Source: Mytilisepta virgata
Lineage: Eukaryota; Mollusca; Bivalvia; Mytilida; Mytilidae
NCBI GenBank assembly: GCA_028015205.1
Contig: CM051511.1
Location: 3,286,001-3,350,000 of the forward strand
Length of the DNA: 64,000 nt
Direction: 5' to 3'
A program made the position numbers and the translations under genes. The notes under the pieces are model-generated. The model saw only the letters and a list, made by a program, of their open reading frames with translations, did not search any database and was not told the DNA's origin. Shown here one piece after another: positions 1 to 12,064 of this stretch (position 1 is the stretch's first letter; the number at the start of each line of letters is the position of its first letter).

Positions 1-2035
1 GAGGAGAAATATAATTTATCCATCCATACCACTGATGCGATTGAACTACTATTAGTTGTAAAGACAGGAGATTCTCTCGGTAGTCGTTGCTTTAGCTTTA
101 AAATGATTGAATACTGAAATTTTCAGTTGATAAATTTGGAAGTTCTGTTAAAAGTAAAGTTACAACTCCTTTAGTCAAAATTTGTAAATGTACAAAAGTG
201 TAGAGAATATTGTTGTTATTATTTTTTAATTGGCAGGTATGGTTCTGTTACTTGTTTGTTCTTATTGGTAAAAATTTTCCCGGCTTTTGCCTTTGCAAAG
301 AGCAGATGAGACTGTATTGACATTTATCAAACTTATTAAATCAACATTGTTAAATTTGTATTACGGAATGTTTATTTTGACCTCGGAATAGTTCCATTCT
401 CTGGTGAATTCAAGTACCCAAGTTGCTAGTATTCTGAAAATAAAATTGATATTGCTAATGTTATGCAGTATGAGAAATGTTCAGATGCAAAGTAAATTCT
501 CCTTCATGCACAGCTCTGTCCTCGGACGTCTTTTTTTTCTCTCCTCTATCTGCTGTGTCTAGGTTTTTTTTTTATACTTCCCATGTTGTTGTTTGTCCTT
601 AAATGGTCTTTAGTTCTAATTTGCTGTAGTCTAGATAATCCGAACCTGCTCTAAACATACTGGTTCGTTGTTTCGGCACATTTTCAGCTTTAACAACCCT
701 GCTGGTTGGACTTGATAAGTTGAACATTGCAAAAAGTTCCATAATCAATTGGTATCGGAGGAAGTGTACCAAAGCCATTACAAGGTTCCATTAGATTTTT
801 ACAAACTGAGACGAATTACCTTTATTGCCAACGTAATTCTCTTCTATAATTCACCATCTTTATCCCCGCACTTTCGAAGAAAGTTCGGGGATGTAGCGAT
901 TGTCTCCGTCCGTTCGTCCGTCACACTTTCTTGTGACATCAACTCCTCCTTCACTTTTGGGTTTAGGAATTTAATTTCTGTATATGATGGTTGCATACAT
1001 GTACAACATGTAAATGCGCAATAGATTTTATAATTTTAATTTTCTAAGCAAGTAGCTCACAGGAGGCAAACTTCGAAAATTTCTAATTCAAGCTTGTGGT
1101 CTAAATTCGTCTTCATTTTTCAATTTATGCATGTTATTTTTATACAGTAGTGTCATGTAAATGCACAATAAGGTTGTAGAATTTTAATTCTCTAAAATTG
1201 GGGCCCACAGGGGTAGAATTTCAAAACTTTTTTATGAAACATACTCTTTTCTTTTTCAATTTATGCATTTTATTTGTATACAGTAGTGTAATGCAAAATA
1301 TTTATATGTGCAATAAGGTTTTAGAATTTTGATATTCTGAAATGTGGACCCACAGAGGTCAAATTTCAAAAATTGTTAATTCAAGTTTGTCAAATAAAAC
1401 TTGTCTTTCATTTTCCAACATATGCATTTTTTCTATAAAGTATTGTCTTTCAAATTAAGTAGATACGCAATAAGGTTTTTAGAATTTTAATTTTAATTTT
1501 CAAATATTGTCAATGTAAGCTTGTGACGTAATCTCCTCTTTCATTTTTGAATTTACATGTATGCATTTTATTTCTAAACATTAATGTCTTGCACAAATTA
1601 TACAAATTGTAGATGTGCAATAAGGTTTTAGAATTTTAATTTTCAAACATTGGGGCCTACAGCTGTAGGATTTCAAAAAATTGTCAATTTCGGTTTGTGA
1701 CATACGTGTAAACATGTCCTTCATTTTCCAATGTATGCATTTTTTGTAATCAGTATTGTCATGCACAATATGTAGATTGCAAAAAGCGTTTTAAAATTTA
1801 GATTTTCAAAACTTGGGGCCAGAAGGGGTGAATTAAAAAAAAAAGACTGATGAATTTAAGTATGTCACTCAGACGTTTTTGATTTGTCATTTGAGCTAAG
1901 ATTGATTTAATTTCTTTATACGATGATTGCATAAAATCTTTAAATGGGCATAATGTTTTAGATTTTTGCATTCGGGTAATCTCATTTTAAAGATTCTACT
2001 TTATGGGTCGACTTATTCATAGATGACTCCATAAT
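1..2035 (+). repeat. Left copy of a ~1.9-kb direct repeat found at both window edges
   Basis: Most of this stretch is repeated near 61514-63357 in the same orientation, with many small differences and a ~180-bp segment (about 545-725) missing from the right copy. Around 866-893 is a CCCCGCACTTTCG...AGTTCGGGG inverted repeat followed by GTCCGT-rich sequence. From about 1030 to 1850 a degenerate unit of roughly 150 bp, containing GCAATAAGGTTTTAGAATTTT and GGGGCCCACAGG, repeats about five times. The short ORFs here (for example 749-1024) have no recognisable domain and are not called genes. Confidence 0.8.
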
Positions 2036-2676
2036 GTTAGTTATTTTAGTAGTATAGTAATAAATGTTTCCCATTTTATTTCAGTCGAAAGCGATCGTGC
2101 CGTATATTTCTATATTTGCACCCTAACACTGAACAATACCGGAATAGATTTGTTACTTACTGCATCTTAGTCTGTTTACAAAATTAAAATGGCGGAAACG
2201 AGATCGAATCGAAAATCGACTGTTATTGAAATGCTGAACTAAAGAAACAATCAGCTGCTAACAAGCCGAATACTTCTAATAAGTATAACATGTATAATGT
2301 AAATGAGAACAATTTTAATATTTTATTTGCAAGAACGACTAATTAATAAATTTCCCAGACTTAGAAGTGAATTCAATTTTAAAATAGTGAAAGTAAAAGT
2401 TTTATCTTCACACTTGCACTAGTTCAATAAATTATTTATTTTGATATGGTGTTTAAAGCTTTTGGTATAAATGCGAAAATAGTAGAAAATGTTTATTACT
2501 ATATATATGATAGAATTGTTATTATGTCAACTTAGCTACACCATTTCAAGATGTGCTATTTGAATGCCTGAGTTGTCAAGACATTTAAACTTTCTGTAAA
2601 GTTAATTTACACTATCAAGTTCGTGAAAGTATCGAAATACTAGCAACTGTATACAGTTTCTAGTAGTTTTGTCGGC

Positions 2677-2808
2677 GAACTGTTACGCGCACCTCTAGGA
2701 ACGTGAACAAACTGTTACGTGTACCTCTAGGGTACGTGAACAAAGTGTTACGTGTACCTCTAGGTTACGTGAACAAAGTTTTATGTGTACCTCTAGCGTA
2801 CGTATAAC
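2677..2808. repeat. Tandem repeat, ~36-bp unit, about four copies
   Basis: The motif TGTTACGTGTACCTCTAGG followed by (T)ACGTGAACAAA recurs four times with small changes. No gene is seen in it. Between 2036 and 2676 I see only AT-rich sequence without a supported feature. Confidence 0.85.
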
Positions 2809-3254
2809 AAAATGAATTATGACCCGAACGGCCCTTCATAGGATGGTTACGTGTTGTTGCGACCGGGATACTTGCGGATTGTAACAAGTTATGTACGAAA
2901 AATGTAATCCATGGACTTTCATGATAGCCATTTTTGTGAAATGAACTGGTAAGTTAAATTGTGAAAAAAGTCTCTTTGTTTTTTTTAAACAAATGTAATG
3001 AATTTTTATTTACAATCTGAAAAATCCAGGCTCATATCATAATAGAGATCTCATACGAGCTTACTTTTCAGTCTAACATGGGTAAAATTGCATCATTTTC
3101 ACAAAAGATTGGAAATGTTGCTATGGTAACTCTGTGTATATGGTTAATTTCCATTTATTATTAGGTGTTTGAAGCGTTGCTTGCATTTTGCCATTTTTGA
3201 AGAGGACAATTATTAACTCTGAAACTACTTCATGATGAAGAAATTGTAAGCCAT

Positions 3255-3960
3255 AATTCTTTACGGATGAAATTGTTTCCGGAGGAAAATATTTGATATG
3301 AAATTGTTTCCATTGGATATTATTTAATTATTAAATCCATTCCTTCTTTATGATTTTTTTCCTTTTGTCCACAATGATTTCATCTCATTCCAAACAACTT
3401 TTAGGATAATAATTTACTCTCTCACTATATGAAATAGTTTAATGAAGGATTTTCAGTGGTTTTCACTATTTAATTTTCATTATAAATTAGGTAGGTGTTT
3501 ATCCAGGATAAAATCTTACAGTATCTAATTATTAAATAATTTCCACCTCATTACAGGTTAATGTTAACGCAAGCGAGTTAGTTTTTTTCACTGTCATGAC
3601 TGTTGTAATAAAAATATTCTTTATTAATCCGTCAAAATGGGAGAGTATTTATGAATATTATCAAATAAAATATCAACTACATTTGTATTTGTTTGAAACA
3701 TTTATAAATGTTTCTGGTTTTACTTTCTTGTACCTATTTTCTTTTTTTTACCTCAATAAAGATCCGACCCCACTTTTTTAACAGTTCCCCAAAGGTAAAC
3801 CCTTTTCATATACTTTTGCATGTTTTGTTTAGCAAAATTACTTAATGGAAAGAAAAATATGGCTATGGAAATAATTTTACCATTAAAGTCTTCCCGTGGA
3901 AAAAATTTAAAAGCACATATTTTCCTGTGGAAACAGTTTCACAGAGGAAAGTATTAAATG
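3255..3960. repeat. Inverted-repeat (MITE-like) segment
   Basis: The left end carries AAATTGTTTCCGGAGGAAAATA and a second GAAATTGTTTCCATTGGA. The right end, read in reverse complement, carries AAACTGTTTCCACAGGAAAATA and TTTTTTCCACGGGA in the same order. The interior has no coding content (the 61-codon ORF at 3596 is not convincing). No clear target-site duplication was found, so the class is open. The flanks 2809-3254 and 3961-4379 hold nothing I can support. Confidence 0.45.
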
Positions 3961-4379
3961 TTACAAAATCAGTTAGGCACTTAAAACAAATAAATTCACA
4001 TCTGATTGTGGAGTCAAACCATTAAGGCTATCAGTAGCCATCTAGAAGATTATACACATACCAATGACATCCTTTAAATTGTTATATTTTATTTAATGAT
4101 ATAAGGGTTATCCTTTGTGACATAATTGTTGTCATATGCAACCAAATTATGTATTTTTTAACAATCCGCAATTATAAGACATAAGAGCAGCTATGTAGTT
4201 TATATGCAACAATAGCAAAAATAATATTGTCCATTTGATATACAAGGAGACAAATATTGCTGAAAAATATTTGCATTTAATTGTGTGTTAATTCAGAAGC
4301 TTTCAAGTTTCATCTAAAGTTAAGAAAATTGAAATCATAACGTTTGTCTAAAGTTCTGATTTCAATCGCCCATTATTAT

Positions 4380-4795
4380 CTACGTACAAGAACAAATCCA
4401 GATATGAAGCAGAAGTTGAAGTGTCTGTGGTCTCTTTGATTTCAAGTTCACTGGGATATATCCTTAAAGTAAGGATTATTACGTATGTGACAAACATCTT
4501 CTATAGCGAAAACTGAAATTAAAGGACGGGCTAGTTTCGTTTCTTTCCGATACAGTAGCCCCTGTAAAAATTTAGCTTCATATGAAAACAAGAACAGGTC
4601 GGCCAAAAGCGGCGCACAGTTTGTCCCAATTGGGATGCCGATCGTCTGATGAAAAACATGTTCTCCAAACTGAAAAACTATGTCGGTGAGAAATTCCAGC
4701 ATGTTAACAAAATCAATCTCAGTGTACAATATTGATTGAAATTCTGTTAAGAGTGTCGTTTGAACTTCCTCACGCAAAGTTAAACTTTAAATGTT
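4380..4795 (-). pseudogene. Reverse transcriptase fragment of the family A retroelement
   Basis: On the - strand the frame contains [20 protein letters not shown], a reverse transcriptase motif B block, and farther on [19 protein letters not shown], which lies between motif C and the C terminus in this family. The expected YIDD box has decayed to a FAIEDV-like sequence and the frame changes near 4450. It is a dead internal fragment with neither end of the element. Related fragments lie at 47050-47300, 53100-53640 and 60521-60860. I read the family as Penelope-like or close to it; the clade is uncertain. Confidence 0.75.
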
Positions 4796-5477
4796 AATGC
4801 CCGTTTGTTTCTATTACTCATAATGTTTTGGAAGTTATTTGAGAGCTCATTTCTACTTAAAAAAGTGATATTGGTTTATTTTCGTTCAATATTTTTGCAG
4901 TTTTTATTTCTAGTCTGGTTTTGTTTAAAATAACCCTTGTAGAAAAGGTACAGTCAAACGCAATGAACAAATACATTTATAGAAAATCTGAGATTAGTCA
5001 CAACCTGAAAGAAATATCGATATTTACCTTAAACGCGGGTAAGCTTTAATTAATATTAAAAATTGCTTGCCCTTTTTTTCAACAGAATATTATTTTGATT
5101 ACATATTTAAAAAAATATATTTTTCGTATTAATAGGTGGTATTTAAATTGCGAGTGATAGAGAACACTTATAAATTATTTCACACGGAATGTGTTTTGAA
5201 ACTAATTTGAACTCTATCCTTCCAGATTTTACACAATTTTACCTTGCACTAATATTGAGTCATATATCATACTTCAGATGTTCATGAATTATATTATCAA
5301 ATTTGATCAATAAATTTGATAAATTTAGAAACGTACAATTTTTTTTTCTTAGATATAATAAAAAGGTAAAATAGCTTTCAGTATCAAAAATATTAGTTGA
5401 AAAGAGCTTTGCATCTTCCATAGTTCCTATATTTATAAGACATAATATTGAGATGTTCGTCTAATAATAAAATGTAT

Positions 5478-5620
5478 CACAAAATGCCTCTTTAAATTTG
5501 ATGCACTGTATGGCCATTTTGTTGACTGACAACTCATCAGCCGTGCTCGAGGTCAAAATGTTGGAAGTCCGGTTAAAGATATAATGATGAATTAATAAGC
5601 ACAACCATCAAAAACCGATA
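5478..5620 (+). repeat. Family D dispersed repeat, partial copy
   Basis: Shares TTTGATGCACTGTATGGCC and TTGACTGACAACTCATCAGC followed by GGTTAAAGATATAATGATGA with 7978-8110, and in reverse with 36310-36440. It ends about 70 bp before the TATA box of the first C1q gene and is followed by a short ~24-bp tandem (TTAGGACAAAATAAGCATCA) at about 5620-5690. The stretch 4800-5477 shows no feature. Confidence 0.75.
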
Positions 5621-5690
5621 ATTAGGACATAATAAGCATCACTACTTAGGACAAAATAAGCATCATCACTTAAGACACACTCGAGACCTC

Positions 5691-5697
5691 TATAAAG
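5691..5697 (+). promoter_or_regulatory. TATA box of the first C1q-domain gene
   Basis: TATAAAG stands 68 bp before the upstream in-frame ATG (5759) and 146 bp before the signal-peptide ATG (5837), so transcription would begin near 5720. A six-codon upstream ORF (5742-5762) overlaps the ATG at 5759. Confidence 0.45.
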
Positions 5698-5836
5698 ATA
5701 GGAAACGGCTTTACAAACACCTGCCTATTTTTAATCAGTAGATGATCGATAAAACTGTATGAAACTTATCAGTCTCAACACACTACTGTATCATATCAAA
5801 CCCTTTGTTTCAATTAAGTTTTATGAAAATACTAAA

Positions 5837-7643
5837 ATGAAGGATTTTTTGTGTATTTCCTTAGTGATAGCTTGTCAGGTGTGTGTGAAAACCAGTTCAC
5901 AGCTCCAGTTAGATTCAAGAAATAATAATGACCACATTCAAAAGTTGATTAAATTGTTGGACGAAGACAAACACCATCGGATTCAGTTAGAAGGAAGAAT
6001 AATTGATCTTGAACGAAAACTCAGTCTAGAAAATAGGAACAATACAATGCAAAAGTTTGAAACTTATATCAAAATAATGGAAAATAAAATGGATTCACTT
6101 GAACGGAAATTAGACAAACATCATAAAGATGGTATGTTTTACTTCAAAGTAAAAATATCTACAAATAATTACTGAAAACCTAGAAAACAAAGCTAAGAAA
6201 CCATCCAGAACAATTGCATGTATTAGATACGTAGAGAATAACACAGTACAAAAGTAAATCTGAAAATAAAATAAACAATTCAGCAAAGGAAAGAGAAAAA
6301 TAGAACAAGAAAATACAAAGACAATAGAATTTTCAATGTTAACATTTATAAAGAGGACAAAAATGCCTAAGGAGCAACAAAAAAACGCAATCCATTAGAC
6401 AGACAAAACCCAGGAAGACAAATAAACACCAAAAACTAGAAAAAATGAACAAAACAAACTCCTATAAAAACCAGGAGTGAACTCGGGTGCTGAGGAAGGG
6501 TAAGCAGTTCCTGCTCCGTATACGGCATCCATCGTGAAGTTCAGATATAAAATTTAGCATTTTGCAGAATTTCGATTTGATATTAAATTTGTTGTAGTAT
6601 TTGTACTCTGTGACATTTATCGCTTTATTAACACTATGCTTTGGATTCTGGTATTCGTCACATTGTTCAGAAATCAAATCTACATGTAGTAGTAAGCACA
6701 TTCCGGATGTACATACCCAGTAAATAACTAAAAAATCCAAAATATCTTTCTGTTACCACCTGTGGTACAAAAATACGATAACAATGTTAATTATCAACCA
6801 TGTATTATGAAGACACCCTAAAACTATTTATTAATAACCATTTTAGTCTACCGTAGCGCAGTAAGAATGGCTAGTTAGGCCTATGTTCTATGTACTTGAA
6901 TAGCGCAAATGAAATGAAAACTCAATAGACATAGGAATGTTGCAACAACAAAAAATGGGGATTTTTCACCGAGACACTCATAGTCATCACGTTTGTCTGT
7001 TTATCTTTAAGATCAAGTTCGTTAAAGTTAGAAAAAGTAACAAATTTCAATAAAATGATCTCGATGTCTCGGCTGGAAAATCAAGATTCGGGCATAAACC
7101 AATTTGGCAGGACAAACGTACTCAAACTTATTAAAACTAAAACCTTACCAGACGCAATTATATTTAGTTTTAGTTATACCTAACTTAAAAATCATAAAAT
7201 ATATAGTACTTGCAACTAGCAATCTATAGAATTTGCCTCTTTTATTTCCAGTAATGCTTACTGCATGTGAAACATCCGGCAGAAATTACAGCAGTGGCGA
7301 AGTGATAAAATTTGATATGATAACGTACTCGCTTGGGATATCCGACAGAGTGAAAACCGGATTCCTGGCCACCGGAAAATTTACATGTGAACATCCGGGA
7401 CGTTATATCGTCATGGTAACGATGATCTCTAATACAAAGGAAGACAATTACTTTATTTCCAAAAACTTTAATGAAAATCTTGCTTTTATAAATAGTGGGG
7501 AATTTTCGAAGAGAACTTATCATACAGTTTCAGGAAGTATTGCTACAATTCTGAAAACTAACGACACAATTTATGTTCAACCGAACACTTATGTAAACTA
7601 TGTTGGCAGCCTGTTTTCATATATTTCAATACTAAAAGTCTAA
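5837..7643 (+). CDS. Secreted coiled-coil and C1q-domain protein, copy 1 (exons 5837-6131 and 7252-7643)
   Basis: Two coding exons joined across a 1120-bp phase-1 intron (donor GATG|GTATGT, acceptor TTTATTTCCAG|T) give 228 residues. I chose the ATG at 5837 because it starts a typical signal peptide (MKDFLCISLVIACQVC); an in-frame ATG at 5759 would add 26 residues. Residues of about 35-95 are charged and heptad-like (repeated LE/ERKL), a likely oligomerising coiled coil. Exon 2 encodes a C1q-like beta domain with the block TGFLATGKFTCEHPGRYIVM and an aromatic C-terminal strand. C1q-domain proteins of this layout are soluble recognition proteins, much expanded in bivalves and linked to innate immunity; the ligand cannot be read here. 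The neighbour at 9311-11010 is a paralogue with the same intron phase. The first AATAAA seen downstream is near 7957. Confidence 0.8.
6465..6545 (-). repeat. Family A tail fragment in the intron of C1q copy 1
   Basis: CCAGGAGTGAACTCGGGTGC and GGAAGGGTAAGCAGTTCCTG followed by CCGTATACGGCATCC match the reverse complement of the family A head at 11690-11760. The rest of the intron (6132-7251) shows no other feature. Confidence 0.75.
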
Positions 7644-7744
7644 AAACTATACACTCACGAATACTGTCGATTTCTATTGAACTCTATGACGCGATAGCAT
7701 TAAACCCTTTATAGAAGTGTTATTTCAGACTTTGTCCTTAGTAG

Positions 7745-7945
7745 GGCGACAATATCCAATCTGCAGCTATGAGAGCCTTAGCTAGTTTAACAGTTGAAAT
7801 GAGCACATTCTGCTATCTTAATTATGTACCGTCCACTCTAATTTTCTGTTCACGCGGTTACCTTGTTGGTGATCATACTACATTGGTTTTTATAGTGTGT
7901 TTATACATCAGAGTGTCAGGATAGATAAGGGGGGGGGGGGGTTGG
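7745..7945 (+). repeat. Family C dispersed repeat
   Basis: Aligns by eye with 10020-10200, sharing TTAGCTAGTTT-ACAGTT, GTATGTACC, GTGTTGG/CATTGG and CAGAGTGTCAGGATAG. It is followed by a poly-G run (7930-7941). It lies just downstream of C1q copy 1, while the related copy is inside the intron of C1q copy 2, so it is a dispersed repeat rather than part of the gene duplication. Confidence 0.6.
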
Positions 7946-7977
7946 GTACCCATAATAAAACGTATCAGAAAACACCG

Positions 7978-8285
7978 AAATAAATTTGATGCACTGTATG
8001 GCCATTTCGTTGACTGACAACTCATCAGCAGTGCTCGAGATCTAAATATTGGAAAACCGGTTAAAGATATAATGATGAATTAATAAGCACAACAATAAAA
8101 AATCAAACAGTTAGAACAAACAGGTATCCAAACTTAGCTAACGGTTACCTCTGCATCAAAAGCAAGAGCCTTAGAAATTTCTGGTAATTTTTGTCAAATT
8201 TTGAACGGACAATTTAAAGGCATTTGAGTAATGAATCATGCTAGGACAAAAGTTCTGGCTACTAGGCTGATAATGCCCTCGGGGA
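7978..8285 (+). repeat. Family D dispersed repeat, longer copy
   Basis: From TTTGATGCACTGTATGGCCA to CTACTAGGCTGATAATGCCC. A reversed copy is present at about 36130-36440, including the shared stretch GGTTACCTCTGCATCAAAAG. No ORF is present. Confidence 0.75.
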
Positions 8286-8289
8286 CTAA

Positions 8290-8560
8290 CAGTCCTCCAG
8301 CATTGACATAGACACATTGGTTGTAAGAAAACTTATCACAAAACATAAAACAGGTTTAAGCCCACCACTATTTAGTGTCTGTACAAAGTGAGACCATCCT
8401 GGATCTCTGTTGTGCTCATGTTTGTGTTTTGCACACATTCATGTTTTTTTTTTGTCCTGCGTTCTGTCAGTTTGGTTGCTTTGATTGATTGGAAAGTCAT
8501 TGTTGACCTTTCCTGTTATCCATTTTGTTGATTATTATTTAAAACACTTTGATATAATTG
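8290..8560 (+). repeat. Family C dispersed repeat, second part
   Basis: Resembles 10190-10390: ATGTTTGTGTTTTG, then TTCTGTC, ATTGATTG and TTGACCTTTCCTG in the same order. Between 8561 and 9230 there is only AT-rich sequence and presumably the promoter region of the next gene. Confidence 0.55.
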
Positions 8561-9230
8561 TATTGAATACTTACTGCATTGTGCATCTGTACATGTCGTT
8601 TTGATAAGACAATTCAAAACATGATAGCTATACATAGTTAAAAAAGATAAATATTTAAAAAAAATATAAAAGACGCGACGATTTTAAATTTCCAATTGCG
8701 AACTTTCTCTTCCTAATTAAGCAGTTAATTCGATATAGTACCATATCGTGTGTTGTACACTTCCTCACCAAATCGAAAGTACTACTAATTAACTTCTTAT
8801 CTGCCTCACTTTGTTACTATTATCATAATGATTTATTAATCGGCACAATTTCTATCACTCAAATGAGACTACAAACTCTCTGTTACTTCATGGGTCAAAT
8901 GAGATTTATATTTTTGATGTGACGGGTTCTTGACAGAGCAGTAAATGCGCGCCTAATGGCTCTCCAAGTCTTTTTTGAGTGGTCCATATTCTTTTATTTT
9001 CGGATGGTTTTAATTATTTATATATACATTAAAACATTCGGTTTTCAGTGACAGAGACTTTTAAAATCATGTGTTTTCAGAGAAAAGATTTTAAGCCCAA
9101 TTTCTGATATGTCACTATCTGATTGAGTACAATAAAGGCAGATGAAATTACAGATTATCCGACCTTGATAACAGTAATCAAAATCGGTTAGATTTATTAC
9201 GAATAATTTTTTTAATATCTATATTTAATT

Positions 9231-9240
9231 CTATATATAG
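9231..9240 (+). promoter_or_regulatory. TATA-like box of the second C1q-domain gene
   Basis: CTATATATAG lies 38 bp before the first in-frame ATG (9278) and about 70 bp before the preferred ATG (9311), similar to the layout at copy 1. Confidence 0.4.
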
Positions 9241-9310
9241 AAATACTCCGATACATATCTAATAACACAGATTTTATATGTCAATGACAATTCTTTCGAC
9301 TATGATCAAG

Positions 9311-11010
9311 ATGAAGGGAATATTTAATTTTTATCCTTTTATATGTTTGCTCGCCTTAGCCCGATGTTTACCTACACCTAAACACGTAAATTCCATTCAG
9401 AATTTGCAAATTTTTCACGGAGAAAAGGAACCAAACGAAATTACGCCACAAACGGTACTAATACGGAAACGTCAGTTTGAAAACAATATTAACATTCAGG
9501 AGATGACGGACTATATTTCAATACTTGAAAATAAGGTAATGAACCTGGAACAGACAGTGAATAGTTTTGAGACTAGACATAACAAACAAGGTAATGTAAA
9601 TCAATTACCTATTTATTTACTTACAACATTTTAGGCTTTTATCATAACTGATGAGTCGAATATCGACTAAATGGGCAATTATTGTGCATCAAAATTGCTA
9701 TCAAAGACTTTATTGCAAGTATTGTTGGATTTCTTACATAACGTTCGATTAAATGACCACTCGACCAACGTTCATGTATCCAGAATTCAGTATATCCAAA
9801 AGTCCATTTATGTTTTCCTTAAAATCGTAAAATTAAGAATTTTGATTCTCAAAAATCAATTTAAAAATAATTTTGCCATTTACTTCTTTCACAACTATCT
9901 TAAAGATTTCTCTCCAATTTCGGGATATGCTTCATCTTAGATTATTGAAAATCTTTCAAATCACTATTAAAATCGTTTTAAAATATGAACGAAACAAATA
10001 ATTATTCTATTATCATAGTTTAAGGGCATTAGCTAGTTTTACAGTTAAAACGAACATATTCTGACTTTATTATCCAAAGTATGTACCTTACAACCGATTT
10101 GCAAGCGGTCACGTAGTTGTTAATCACACTGTGTTGGCTTTAAAGATACGTTTTATACACCAGTGTCAGGATAGGGAAGCTGGAGGTTTGGATGCCCTGA
10201 AAACCGGTTTAACCTCGCATCTGTTCAGAATCAGTATTAGGTCAGACTATCCTGACTCTGTATCAGTTGTCATTATGTTTGTGTTTTGAGCTGTTTTATA
10301 TTATGTTTGTTCGAGCTTCTGTCTATTTTGTGGTGCTAATTGATTGATATGTTATTATTGACCTTTTCTGGCATGCATTTGGTGTTGATTTGTAAGTCCG
10401 AGTTACAACTCATCAGTTTTGCTCAAGGTTGAAATGTTGGACAGGAGAAAAAACCTAAATATTTGAAGAGCAGATTTAAAGCACAATGATCTAAATGAGT
10501 GAAGACAAAAAACGCAAAGGAAAGGTCGAAGATATTACACACAAATATCTTTTAACGGCAAATCTTAAATCATGACATTTAAAATATGCAGTAAATTGTA
10601 AAAAACCTATCATTTATACATTTGCAGTTTTGATGAAAGCATGTGCAACAATTAGTAGGAATTACAGTTCAGGAGAAACAATAATATTTGACAGAATAAC
10701 AGAAGTAGAAGGCGTTAAAAACACAACAGGATTTATAAATACCGGCAAATTTACATGTGAACATCCGGGACTCTACATCGTAATGGTAACAATGTTTACA
10801 TATACGAAGGGAGACCTATATTTTATTTCGAAAAATGAAGAAATTTTACTATTTATTAACAGTGGAGAATACCAAAGTCAAACTTTGCATACCGTGTCAG
10901 GAAGTACAGCTACCATCTTAAATGTCAAGGAAACTATATCCATCAAAACTAATGCTAATATTTCGCATATGGGAAGTATATATTCATGCTTGTCCATTGT
11001 TAAAGTATAA
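9311..11010 (+). CDS. Secreted coiled-coil and C1q-domain protein, copy 2 (exons 9311-9590 and 10628-11010)
   Basis: Two exons join in phase 1 (donor AACAAG|GTAATG, acceptor TACATTTGCAG|T) to give 220 residues. The start at 9311 gives a clean signal peptide (MKGIFNFYPFICLLALARC); in-frame ATGs at 9278 and 9302 are alternatives. The middle of exon 1 (about residues 62-90) has a heptad-like ENKVMNLEQTV stretch. Exon 2 encodes a C1q-like domain with TGFINTGKFTCEHPGLYIVM, about 20 residues nearly identical to copy 1, and ends SIYSCLSIVKV. AATAAA at about 11068-11075, near 60 bp past the stop, is a likely poly(A) signal. Relative to copy 1, the N-terminal half is much more diverged than the C1q half. 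It is tail-to-tail with the M13 protease, whose stop codon is 1.05 kb away. Confidence 0.8.
10020..10420 (+). repeat. Family C dispersed repeat in the intron of C1q copy 2
   Basis: Matches 7745-7945 in its first half and 8290-8560 in its second, so this is the most continuous copy in the window. A reversed copy is at 13620-13850. Confidence 0.6.
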
Positions 11011-11683
11011 TTAGATTTCAAAATGAATGATTTTTAAATTCGTTTGGTTATAACACAAGAATCCGAAAATAAAATAAATCAGATGTTATTACATATTGTC
11101 GCAAAAGATTAAATATATCAGGTGTTGAATATTGTTTTTTTTATGAATATCCTCTTGTTCATTTTGCTATCTCTATCTTATTCGAATAAAATACACTATG
11201 GAGGCAAACATTCTTACATTCTTCTAGACTGTTGATTTTATTTTCGTGTTGTGTTACATGTATCTGGTATATTATTTCTATTTTGTGGACTGTCTGTTGG
11301 TTGACATTATTTATTAATTAATTTTCGATGTCAAAGTTGACACATTCTGTTTTCTGCTTTACTTTCCATTTTAACTGAATCATAACTAAAACAAACTCTG
11401 ATACAAATTTAATGCAGATAAAATTTTATTCTGCTTATCAAGTATATACACATGAATACACTTTTAAAAGGCGGAAAGGTATCTAAACACTGTAAGCACA
11501 TTGGTACTCATATATACAATACATGTTTGTAAAGTAACTTATAAAATATGATAACATATATTTAAACTTAGATAACTAAACAGGTTATAATACACATACT
11601 GTTGTCCTGAACATCGAAAAAAAATACCAAAGCGACAAAACAGTGTAATCTGTAAATTCGAAATCCTTCATTAGAATTGACTG

Positions 11684-11915
11684 TTGAACTTCACGACGGG
11701 TGCCGAATACGGAGCAGGAGCTGCTTACCCTTTCGGAGCACCTGGGTTCACTCCTGGTTTTTATAGGAGTTCGTGTTCATTGTTTCTTAGTTTTCTGTGT
11801 TTATTTGTTGTGCTTGTGGTTGTTCGTTTGTCTTCCGGGGTTTGTCTCTCCAATGGATTACGTTTTTGATTGCTCCATAGGTATATTTGTCCTTTTTATG
11901 TGTAATTAATCTGCT
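11684..11915 (+). repeat. Family A retroelement tail
   Basis: Begins TTGAACTTCACGACGGGTGC and runs through GAGCAGGAGCTGCTTACCCT, CACCTGGGTTCACTCCTGG and a T/G-rich stretch to GGTATATTTGTCC. The same sequence recurs at 12525-12720, 53690-53900 and (reverse) 49345-49570. The open frames in it (61 and 69 codons) are chance. The sequence before it (11076-11683) has no feature I can support. Confidence 0.85.
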
Positions 11916-12064
11916 CTTCTGGGCGTCTTGATTGACAATAAAGTCATTCGTATTGGTATAATTAACCGATTAAATAAACAAATACAATAATCGAAATAAA
12001 AATATAACATTATTGTGTACAAAAACATTAAATCTCAGGAACTAATCATAGATCGTTAGGTCAA

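Noticed and set aside
11684..11909. Overlapping 61- and 69-codon ORFs, also at 12524, 49347, 53642 and 53700
   Set aside because: They are translations of the family A non-coding tail; frames are not consistent among copies.
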